The notes under the pieces: model-generated
What the model was told of the DNA's origin: nothing
The model's database searches: none
Seen by the model: the letters and a program-made list of their open reading frames with translations, nothing else
Program-made: the position numbers and the translations under genes
Part shown: positions 7,347 to 13,150 of the stretch, one piece after another
How positions within the stretch are numbered: the stretch's first letter is position 1
How the letters are laid out: every line of letters begins with the position of its first letter
DNA from: Bacteroidota bacterium
GTDB lineage: Bacteria; Bacteroidota; Bacteroidia; Flavobacteriales; Crocinitomicaceae
Reading direction: 5' to 3'
DNA: 14,229 nt
Assembly (NCBI GenBank): GCA_029558435.1
Contig: JAKQEZ010000222.1
Location: 1-14,229 of the forward strand

Positions 7347-8429
7347 TTACAATCCTTCTTGACCTTTTAATTTTTCAGCATTTTCGGCTAATTTCAAGGC
7401 GTCAATCATGTCTTGAATATCACCATTCATAAACGCAGATAAATTGTAAATGGTTTTGTTGATACGGTGATCGGTAATACGTCCTTGCGGATAATTATAG
7501 GTTCTGATTTTAGCAGAACGGTCACCTGTAGAAACTAAGGTCTTGCGCTGCTCGGCACGTTCATTTTGAATTTTATCCAACTCAATTTGATACAATCGTG
7601 AACGCAATACAGAAATTGCTTTTTCTAAGTTTTTGTGTTGAGAACGTCCATCCTGACATTCAACCACCACACCTGTTGGAATGTGTGTTAAACGAATAGC
7701 CGATTCGGTTTTGTTGACGTGCTGACCTCCAGCTCCAGATGCTCTAAACGTATCTTTGCGCACATCGGTCATGTTGAGTTCAAAATCCACTTCTTCGGCT
7801 TCTGGCAATACAGCCACCGTGATTGCAGAAGTATGTACACGTCCTTGCGATTCTGTTTCAGGTACACGTTGAACACGGTGCACGCCTGATTCAAATTTCA
7901 AGGCACCATAAACTCCAGCACCCGATATTTCAATTGAAACCTCTTTGAATCCTTTTACAGCACCTTCCGAAGTATTGATAATTTCATAGTTAAAACCTGC
8001 TTCTTTGAAGTACATGGTGTACATACGCAAGCAATCTTCAACGAAAATACAAGCTTCATCACCACCAGTTCCAGCACGCAACTCCATAATGGCATTTTTA
8101 TCGTCTTCTGGATCTTTTGGTATCAACAAAAATTTGATGGCTTCTTCCATTTCTGGGCGTTTGGCTTCTGAAATTTCAATTTCTTCTTTCGCCATTTCAC
8201 GCATTTCTGGGTCGGTTTCAATTTCTAAAAGTTCTTTCGAAGATTGGATGTTGCCCAAAAGGTTTTTATATTCAAAATACACCTCGTTAATTTCTTCAAG
8301 GTCTTTGTATTCTTTGTTTAATTTGACATAACGATCCATATCCGCAATGATGTCGGGGTCAACAATCATTTTTCCAACTTCAATAAATCGGTAATGGATA
8401 GCCTCTAGTTTTTGTAATAAATCGTTCAT
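7347..8429 (-). CDS. prfA: Peptide chain release factor 1
   Basis: RF1 recognises UAA and UAG stop codons in the ribosomal A site and triggers hydrolysis of peptidyl-tRNA. At 360 residues it has normal length. The stop-codon-reading tripeptide is Pro190-Glu191-Thr192, the PxT form of RF1 and not the SPF of RF2, in HRVQRVPETESQGRVHTSA. The hydrolysis loop GGQ is at 234-236 within SGAGGQHVNKTESAIR. The glutamine of GGQ would be methylated by PrmC, which is not encoded here. The ATG at 8429 has a TATATTTG promoter box 17 nt upstream. Its 3' end converges on the ALDH operon with a 16-nt gap and no obvious terminator. Confidence 0.98.
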   Translation of the reverse strand: MNDLLQKLEAIHYRFIEVGKMIVDPDIIADMDRYVKLNKEYKDLEEINEVYFEYKNLLGNIQSSKELLEIETDPEMREMAKEEIEISEAKRPEMEEAIKFLLIPKDPEDDKNAIMELRAGTGGDEACIFVEDCLRMYTMYFKEAGFNYEIINTSEGAVKGFKEVSIEISGAGVYGALKFESGVHRVQRVPETESQGRVHTSAITVAVLPEAEEVDFELNMTDVRKDTFRASGAGGQHVNKTESAIRLTHIPTGVVVECQDGRSQHKNLEKAISVLRSRLYQIELDKIQNERAEQRKTLVSTGDRSAKIRTYNYPQGRITDHRINKTIYNLSAFMNGDIQDMIDALKLAENAEKLKGQEGL

Positions 8430-8446
8430 GTCTCTAATTTGGGTTG

Positions 8447-8454
8447 CAAATATA
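8447..8454 (-). promoter_or_regulatory. Promoter -7 box of prfA
   Basis: TATATTTG on the minus strand, an exact match to TAnnTTTG, 17 nt before the prfA ATG. It lies between the DinB-like gene and prfA, where no terminator is visible, so read-through from upstream may add to prfA expression. Confidence 0.65.
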
Positions 8455-8502
8455 GAGATTTTAGTTTGAAAAATAGTTGTTTAATTCTGTATGGTTTGAC
8501 AA

Positions 8503-9015
8503 TTATTTTAAATAATGTTCTTTCAAAAAGTTTTCGTGATGGCGAATATGACCTACCAAAAAACCAAATAATGCACGCACACTCACCGGTTTGTTTGATG
8601 CTGTTCCCATTTTTAACAAATCTTCATCGCGCAACGATTTGAAAAGGATGATGGCACTTTTTCTAACGTAAATAAATTCCTCTATTAAATCGTCCATTGA
8701 TCGGTCGTTAAAATTGGTTGCCAACACATACGCATCTTCATCAAATCCAGGAAGAGGTGCTTGTTCTCCACGTGCAATCCTAAAAGCACAATCCAGTTTT
8801 ACACGCTCCGTATCGGTATTGTGTCCAATCACTTCTTTCACCGTCCATTTATTCTCCGCATAGCGGTATAGTTCTTTTTCTTTTGGAATAGATTTAACAA
8901 ACGCTACGTAGGATTCCAATTGTTTTTCCAATTCATCAATTAATTGACCATCAACCAAGTTTAAATAATGTTGAAAAAATACGGGGAATTCTGTATTGGG
9001 GATAATGACACTCAT
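8503..9015 (-). CDS. DinB-fold protein, putative metal-dependent enzyme
   Basis: A 170-residue protein with the features of the DinB four-helix-bundle superfamily, which includes metal-dependent thiol (such as bacillithiol) transferases and many uncharacterised proteins. The motif NKWTVKEVIGHNTDTERV at about 55-71 supplies His65, and GHIRHHENFLKEHY near the C-terminus (155-168) supplies His156 and His159/160. These give the three-histidine metal site expected of the family. The substrate is unknown. I start it at ATG 9015; a longer frame from TTG 9036 would begin inside the TAAATTTG promoter box and add MKTNNRI, which is not credible. It is a single-gene transcript lying after the HU terminator. 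It is not the DNA polymerase DinB (Pol IV). Confidence 0.82.
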   Translation of the reverse strand: MSVIIPNTEFPVFFQHYLNLVDGQLIDELEKQLESYVAFVKSIPKEKELYRYAENKWTVKEVIGHNTDTERVKLDCAFRIARGEQAPLPGFDEDAYVLATNFNDRSMDDLIEEFIYVRKSAIILFKSLRDEDLLKMGTASNKPVSVRALFGFLVGHIRHHENFLKEHYLK

Positions 9016-9033
9016 GATTCTATTGTTTGTTTT

Positions 9034-9041
9034 CAAATTTA
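9034..9041 (-). promoter_or_regulatory. Promoter -7 box of the DinB-fold gene
   Basis: TAAATTTG on the minus strand, an exact consensus match, 18 nt before the ATG at 9015 and downstream of the HU terminator. It decides the start in favour of 9015. Confidence 0.65.
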
Positions 9042-9061
9042 GTTATAAATTATTAAGTAAC

Positions 9062-9091
9062 AAAAAAGGCTACCCAAATTGGATAGCCTTT
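9062..9091 (-). terminator. Rho-independent terminator of the HU gene
   Basis: On the minus strand the stem is AAAGGCTATCC paired with GGGTAGCCTTT (11 pairs, one G-U) with loop AATTT, ending in TTTTTT. It lies 18 nt after the HU stop. On the plus strand only three T follow, so it works mainly in the HU direction. Confidence 0.88.
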
Positions 9092-9109
9092 ACATTAAGA
9101 AGTAAAATC

Positions 9110-9385
9110 TTATTTGTTTACTTTTCCTGAAAGTTCAGATCCTGCTTTGAAACGAACAACGTTTTTAGCAGCGATTTTGATAGTCTTACCAGTTTGTGGG
9201 TTACGACCTGATCTAGCAGCTCTTTTAGAAACTGAAAAAGATCCGAAACCAACTAAAGAAACTCTTTCTCCTTTTTTCAAATCTGAACCAACGTTAGTTA
9301 AGAAAGAATCTAACGCTTTTTTTGCTGCTGCTTTAGAAATTCCTGCATCTGCAGCCATTGAATCAATAAATCTAGACTTACTCAT
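9110..9385 (-). CDS. HU-family histone-like DNA-binding protein
   Basis: A 91-residue nucleoid protein that bends and compacts DNA as a dimer. The family signature GFGSFSVSKRAARSGRNPQTGK lies at 46-67, including the RNP tip of the beta arm whose Pro63 intercalates into the minor groove. The N-terminal helices (SKSRFIDSMAADAGISKAAA) and the basic C-terminus (ELSGKVNK) are typical. HU is normally made in large amounts, in keeping with its isolated transcription unit: a perfect TATATTTG box 39 nt upstream and a strong terminator downstream. Whether it is HU-alpha, HU-beta or another paralogue cannot be said. A GC-rich 12-bp palindrome sits where the -33 element would be. Confidence 0.97.
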   Translation of the reverse strand: MSKSRFIDSMAADAGISKAAAKKALDSFLTNVGSDLKKGERVSLVGFGSFSVSKRAARSGRNPQTGKTIKIAAKNVVRFKAGSELSGKVNK

Positions 9386-9424
9386 AGATAATAGTTTTTA
9401 TGTTATTAATTATTTTAACTTTAA

Positions 9425-9432
9425 CAAATATA
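9425..9432 (-). promoter_or_regulatory. Promoter -7 box of the HU gene
   Basis: TATATTTG on the minus strand, an exact match to TAnnTTTG, with a 39-nt AT-rich leader to the ATG. This is the longest leader in the window. Confidence 0.7.
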
Positions 9433-9445
9433 TTCATAATCCCTT

Positions 9446-9457
9446 ACGGTGCACCGT
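9446..9457. promoter_or_regulatory. Palindrome at the -33 region of the HU promoter (possible operator)
   Basis: ACGGTGCACCGT is a perfect 12-bp palindrome starting 13 nt upstream of the HU -7 box, where a -33 TTG would be expected and is absent. It is GC-rich in an otherwise very AT-rich gap. Its position suggests a regulator site, but a 12-bp palindrome alone can arise by chance in a window this size. Confidence 0.4.
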
Positions 9458-9480
9458 TTTATTAAAAAAAAATGCAAAAA

Positions 9481-9510
9481 TGTTGATAAATCTGCCTTTT
9501 TGTTGATAAA
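9481..9510 (-). repeat. Two DnaA-box-like direct repeats
   Basis: TGTTGATAAA occurs at 9481-9490 and 9501-9510, start to start 20 bp (about two helical turns). On the minus strand each contains TTATCAACA, one mismatch from the DnaA-box consensus TTATCCACA. They lie upstream of the HU promoter. The surrounding gap 9386-9618 holds no credible gene, apart from these repeats, the HU promoter and palindrome, and a weak 7-bp inverted repeat (9546-9552 with 9561-9567). Confidence 0.45.
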
Positions 9511-9618
9511 CTAGGGGTAAAAGTGCCTATTTACAAGGGGTTTCACTAATTTTAGGGCTTAAATTAGCTTGGGAAAATCAAGTGTTAGAATATAAGAAAT
9601 GCCTAAAATTGAAAAAAA

Positions 9619-10413
9619 CTAACTTGTTTTCTTTTTAGACTTTAAGAAATAAGCTAATTCTTGGTTAATTTCTTCTTTTTGCTCATCCGTTGCTTTATCA
9701 TTCATATCACCGTGGTTGGTGTTGGGCAAATAAATGATTTTCATGCCGTATTTTTTTTGATCGGCCAAAGTTGGAATTACTCCAGGATCGGGTTCGGTGT
9801 CACTGGCACGTATAGACAATACAGGAAATGAACCATTTTTAGGCAATGGCATTCTTAAATTATCCAATGTGATGATGCTTTTGATAGAATCTGGATGTTG
9901 CAACGCATAATTAGCAATAATGTCGCCACCGTTGGAGTGACCAATCAATACAACTTTCTTGAAATTAAGTTGCGGACGAATGGAATCCAATTCTTTTATT
10001 ACATAATTAATGTTTTCGGCTCCTCTATCCCAAAATGGCTTGCGCAGTTCTTGTAAATTCCCTTGGTAGGGTAATTTCTCGTCAGTTTTTAATTCGTGCT
10101 GTATGCTAATCACACAATAACCCTTTGAAGCCAAAAATTCGTTGATGTATGAATAGGTTAAATAACTATCGCCTTGGTTTTTGCCATAACCATGATTGAA
10201 TATTATAACAGGTAAATTTTGTTTTGCACTATCGGCGTAACTGGTGTAAATGGCAATTGGGACTAGGCGTTCTCTGCAATTGTCGTTCAACATCACTGTT
10301 TCCAACTTAATGCCGTCCATTAAATCAGCCTCGCTAATACCAAAAAAATGGCTAGAGCGCGAATGAGCTAACAAGGCACCAACAAAAACTAGTATAAATA
10401 AATAGCGTAACAA
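9619..10413 (-). CDS. Exported alpha/beta-hydrolase, TTG start
   Basis: A 264-residue alpha/beta-hydrolase-fold protein, probably a periplasmic or surface esterase/lipase-like enzyme of unknown substrate. Residues 1-17 form a hydrophobic signal peptide (LRYLFILVFVGALLAH). The nucleophile elbow is GHSNGG at 158-163 with Ser160. The oxyanion-hole region is NHGYG at 73-77, the likely acid is Asp205 after the beta strand PVLSIRASD, and His234 in NTNHGD completes the triad. The start appears to be TTG at 10413: an in-frame TAG lies two codons upstream, the first internal Met (residue 32) would delete the signal peptide, and a TAAATTTG box lies 23 nt before the TTG. The layout resembles PET-hydrolase-like and acetylhydrolase-like families, but I would not go beyond the fold. 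Confidence 0.8.
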   Translation of the reverse strand: MLRYLFILVFVGALLAHSRSSHFFGISEADLMDGIKLETVMLNDNCRERLVPIAIYTSYADSAKQNLPVIIFNHGYGKNQGDSYLTYSYINEFLASKGYCVISIQHELKTDEKLPYQGNLQELRKPFWDRGAENINYVIKELDSIRPQLNFKKVVLIGHSNGGDIIANYALQHPDSIKSIITLDNLRMPLPKNGSFPVLSIRASDTEPDPGVIPTLADQKKYGMKIIYLPNTNHGDMNDKATDEQKEEINQELAYFLKSKKKTS

Positions 10414-10436
10414 ATTCTATCTCAATTTATTTGTTG

Positions 10437-10444
10437 CAAATTTA
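10437..10444 (-). promoter_or_regulatory. Promoter -7 box of the alpha/beta-hydrolase gene
   Basis: TAAATTTG on the minus strand, an exact match to TAnnTTTG, 23 nt before the TTG start at 10413. It lies between the mpl stop and the hydrolase, so this gene can be expressed apart from mpl. Confidence 0.6.
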
Positions 10445-10477
10445 ATTCAAATAAGAATACTAAGTTATAATAATTTG

Positions 10478-11830
10478 TTAATCTTTTGTAATCTCATTGC
10501 CTAATTGTTCATAATCTATGCCGTCAAAATTTCCAGATGACATCATTAAAAGCACCTTATTATGCCAATCTTGACTTTTTATAAATTGAAGAACATCCGC
10601 TGTTTGTGTCATTACCGTTATGCCACCATTGAAACCATCAAACACTTGTTGCTCGGTAATTGGTTCTAATTTTTTGTGAGCAACAACTTCATGATTAAAA
10701 TACACAATGGCCACATCTGCTGCTTTCATCGCATCTTTGTAGTGGGGTAAAAATTCTTTTTTCAAGGAGGAGAATGTGTGCAATTCCATACATGCTACCA
10801 CTGTTCTGTTAGCATATTGTTCTTTTACAGCTTTTGTTGTTGCCTTTAATTTTGAAGGAGAATGTGCAAAGTCTTTGAATAGCACAAAATCGGCTGTTTC
10901 TTTCACTTTTTGCAGGCGTTTTCCTGCTCCTGTAAATGTTTGTATGCTGGTAAAAAAATCGAATGGTTCAATGCCCATTTGTTGCCCAACACGCATTGCC
11001 CCCATTAAATTTTGTAAGTTGTGTTGCCCAAATATTTGCAATTGATAAGACTTTCCTTCAAAAGTTAATAATGTCCCTTTGTTATTTACTTCGTAAGTCG
11101 GTGTTGAATAAGGAATGGTTTTGATTTTATTGGCATATTTCTCTCCCAATTTTTTAACTTCTTCGTCTTCGGTGTTGTAAATAAAACTATCGGTAATAAG
11201 TGAGCAAAATAAATCAAATTGTTCCACATAATTTTCAAACGTTGGAAAAACATTGATGTGGTCCCATGCTATACCGCTTAAAATTGCTACATTGGGTTGG
11301 TATAAATGAAATTTCGGACGGCGGTCTATTGGTGAACTCAAATATTCATCTCCTTCCAACAACATAAACGGAGCATCGTCGGTTAATTTTACCATGCAAT
11401 CGTAGCCTTCCAATTGTGCACCCACCATGTAATCCACATTGAGTTTTAAATCGTTGATAACGTGCAAAAGCATAGAGGTAATGGTTGTTTTTCCGTGGCT
11501 ACCACCAATAACGATGCGTTTCTTGTCTTTACTTTGTTCGTACAAATATTCGGGATAAGAAAAAATTTTAAGTCCCAATCGTTTGGCTTCCAATAATTCT
11601 GGATTATCCTCTCGGGCGTGCATCCCTAAAATAACTGCGTCTAAGTTAGTGGTAATCAGCTCCTTATTCCACCCAATTTGTTGTGGTAAAATCCCTTCTT
11701 TTGCCAAACGTGTTTTGGAAGGTTCAAAAATTTCATCGTCAGAACCAGTAACTTGGTAGCCTTTGCGCTTTAATGCAATTGCTAAATTATGCATGGCACT
11801 TCCGCCAATCGCTATGAAATGTACGTTCAT
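10478..11830 (-). CDS. mpl: Mpl, UDP-MurNAc:tripeptide ligase (peptidoglycan recycling)
   Basis: Mpl joins recycled L-Ala-gamma-D-Glu-meso-DAP peptide to UDP-N-acetylmuramate using ATP, returning cell-wall peptide to peptidoglycan synthesis. The 450-residue protein has the three Mur-ligase domains: N-terminal UDP-binding HFIAIGGSAMHNLA (4-17) with TGSDD at 28-32, ATP-binding P-loop GSHGKTT at 110-116 with EGDEY at 159-163, and a C-terminal domain beginning near DFAHSP (320-325). MSSGNFDG at 430-437 corresponds to MSNGGFGG of E. coli Mpl and separates it from MurC. The E. coli block EPRSNTMKMG is replaced by MELHTFSSLKKE, which I take to be the Bacteroidota form. I use ATG 11830; the longer frame from 11872 adds MLANCNFDILKQVL and spans the probable promoter. 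Confidence 0.9.
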   Translation of the reverse strand: MNVHFIAIGGSAMHNLAIALKRKGYQVTGSDDEIFEPSKTRLAKEGILPQQIGWNKELITTNLDAVILGMHAREDNPELLEAKRLGLKIFSYPEYLYEQSKDKKRIVIGGSHGKTTITSMLLHVINDLKLNVDYMVGAQLEGYDCMVKLTDDAPFMLLEGDEYLSSPIDRRPKFHLYQPNVAILSGIAWDHINVFPTFENYVEQFDLFCSLITDSFIYNTEDEEVKKLGEKYANKIKTIPYSTPTYEVNNKGTLLTFEGKSYQLQIFGQHNLQNLMGAMRVGQQMGIEPFDFFTSIQTFTGAGKRLQKVKETADFVLFKDFAHSPSKLKATTKAVKEQYANRTVVACMELHTFSSLKKEFLPHYKDAMKAADVAIVYFNHEVVAHKKLEPITEQQVFDGFNGGITVMTQTADVLQFIKSQDWHNKVLLMMSSGNFDGIDYEQLGNEITKD

Positions 11831-11850
11831 GAGTACTTGTTTTAGAATAT

Positions 11851-11858
11851 CGAAATTA
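11851..11858 (-). promoter_or_regulatory. Possible promoter -7 box of mpl
   Basis: TAATTTCG on the minus strand is one base off TAnnTTTG and lies 20 nt before the mpl ATG at 11830. The match is moderate. Confidence 0.4.
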
Positions 11859-11986
11859 CAATTTGCAAGCATTAATTTTTAATAATTTCAAATGATTTAC
11901 TAACAATCCACTGTGGTAAAGCCCAGTTTTACAAGAAACAAGTTGAAGATTTATCAACACACCCCATTCATTTAATTTCAAATCTC

Positions 11987-11994
11987 TATATTCG
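11987..11994 (+). promoter_or_regulatory. Possible promoter -7 box of the DUF4143/addB-like operon
   Basis: TATATTCG is one base off TAnnTTTG and ends 25 nt before the ATG at 12020. It shares the 189-bp gap with the divergent mpl promoter and with a TTTATCAACA motif at 11950-11959. Confidence 0.45.
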
Positions 11995-12019
11995 TAATCT
12001 TAAAAATAGGTTAAAACCA

Positions 12020-13150
12020 ATGAACAGATTACAACAACAACAGCTTACAGAAAAAATACAAACAAGCAAAATCGTATTGGTGTCAGGTCCACGTTTGTCG
12101 GGTAAAGAAGAGATGATTGCTCAGGCATTAACTGATTTGCAATTAGAGTATTTGGCAATGAATCTCGGTAATAAAAAAGAACGTAAAATTATTGAAGAAG
12201 CCGATGAAGCCACGTTGATTCAGACCTTGTCGGCCTATAAATACATTGTTATTCACGAAGCACAATATTTAAGTAACCTACAAACAATCATTGAGTTGGT
12301 ATTATCCGATAGCATTTCGGCCTCTATTTTACTCAACTGTTCGTTTGAACCTAAAATGGATGATTTGCTCAAAGAAGTTTTGGATACGCAAGGATTGCAT
12401 CTTAAAATTTATCCGCCGGCGTTGTATGAATTGACCACGCATTTTGGAATGGCTGAGGAAAGCAAATTGTTGGAGCAACGTTTAATTAACGGAAATTATC
12501 CAGCGGTTACTCTTTCTCCAGATGCAGCTCAAGATATTTTATCGCATTTATTGGATACCGTTTTGATTACCGATTTGGGGGTGACCGATCGCATCAATAA
12601 AAAACAACAACTCATAAAAATGTTGCAAACCTTGGCATTTTTTATTGGCGAGCCGGTATCGTATAACGAAGTGGCAACTCATGCCGGAATTGATAACGAA
12701 ACGGTTGAACGTTACATTGAATTGTTAGAAAAAGCCTACGTATTGATTCGCATACCTTCTTATTCTACCGAAAAACGCTATGAACTGAAAAAAACACATT
12801 TGATTTATTTTGTGGATACGGGACTTAGAAACATGCTTATCAATAACTTCAATCCGCCATCGGTGCGAATGGATATGGATGCTTTGTGGAAAAATTGGTT
12901 GGTATCCGAACGTGTTAAATGGAATGCCATCAACAATAAACAAGTTAACTACTGGTTTTGGCGCACCCACACCAAGCAAACAGTTGATTTTATTGAAGAA
13001 GATGAAAATAAAAACAAAGTAGGATACAAAATTGCATGGGATAAGAAAAAGAAAGTGAAATTTCCGCCTATGTTTGGTGAATATTATCCTTCTATTCCTA
13101 CAAAAGTGTTGAACAGAACAACTTACATTACATTTTTGGCCTCTAAATAA
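12020..13150 (+). CDS. AAA_14/DUF4143-type protein with degenerate active sites
   Basis: A 376-residue protein with the layout of the ATP-binding DUF4143 family: N-terminal AAA ATPase, winged-helix-like middle (about 195-250), and C-terminal nuclease-like DUF4143 domain. Its key motifs are eroded. The Walker A reads GPRLSGKEE (23-31), keeping Lys29 but with Glu in place of Thr/Ser. The Walker B is YIVIHEAQ (75-82), with His in place of the usual Asp. Near the C-terminus, WRTHTKQTVDF keeps the aspartate, but the expected E-x-K has become K-I-A at 337-339. The frame is nonetheless complete and of normal length, so it is likely a functional pseudo-ATPase and not a decaying gene. Its stop overlaps the ATG of the AddB-like gene (TAATG), implying translational coupling. 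Its function is unknown. Confidence 0.82.
   Translation: MNRLQQQQLTEKIQTSKIVLVSGPRLSGKEEMIAQALTDLQLEYLAMNLGNKKERKIIEEADEATLIQTLSAYKYIVIHEAQYLSNLQTIIELVLSDSISASILLNCSFEPKMDDLLKEVLDTQGLHLKIYPPALYELTTHFGMAEESKLLEQRLINGNYPAVTLSPDAAQDILSHLLDTVLITDLGVTDRINKKQQLIKMLQTLAFFIGEPVSYNEVATHAGIDNETVERYIELLEKAYVLIRIPSYSTEKRYELKKTHLIYFVDTGLRNMLINNFNPPSVRMDMDALWKNWLVSERVKWNAINNKQVNYWFWRTHTKQTVDFIEEDENKNKVGYKIAWDKKKKVKFPPMFGEYYPSIPTKVLNRTTYITFLASK

Noticed and set aside
8005..8331. Open frame of 108 codons antisense to prfA
   Set aside because: It lies wholly inside the highly conserved prfA gene and shows no recognisable domain.
9016..9036. N-terminal extension of the DinB-fold protein from TTG 9036
   Set aside because: The TTG is part of the TAAATTTG promoter box; the ATG at 9015 is a better start.
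9546..9567. Inverted repeat CTAATTT/AAATTAG as a terminator of the hydrolase gene
   Set aside because: The stem is only 7 A/T-rich pairs with an 8-nt loop and no T-tract in the right place.
11831..11872. N-terminal extension of Mpl to 11872
   Set aside because: The Rossmann-like UDP-binding motif should follow the start closely, as it does from ATG 11830, and the extension covers the probable promoter.
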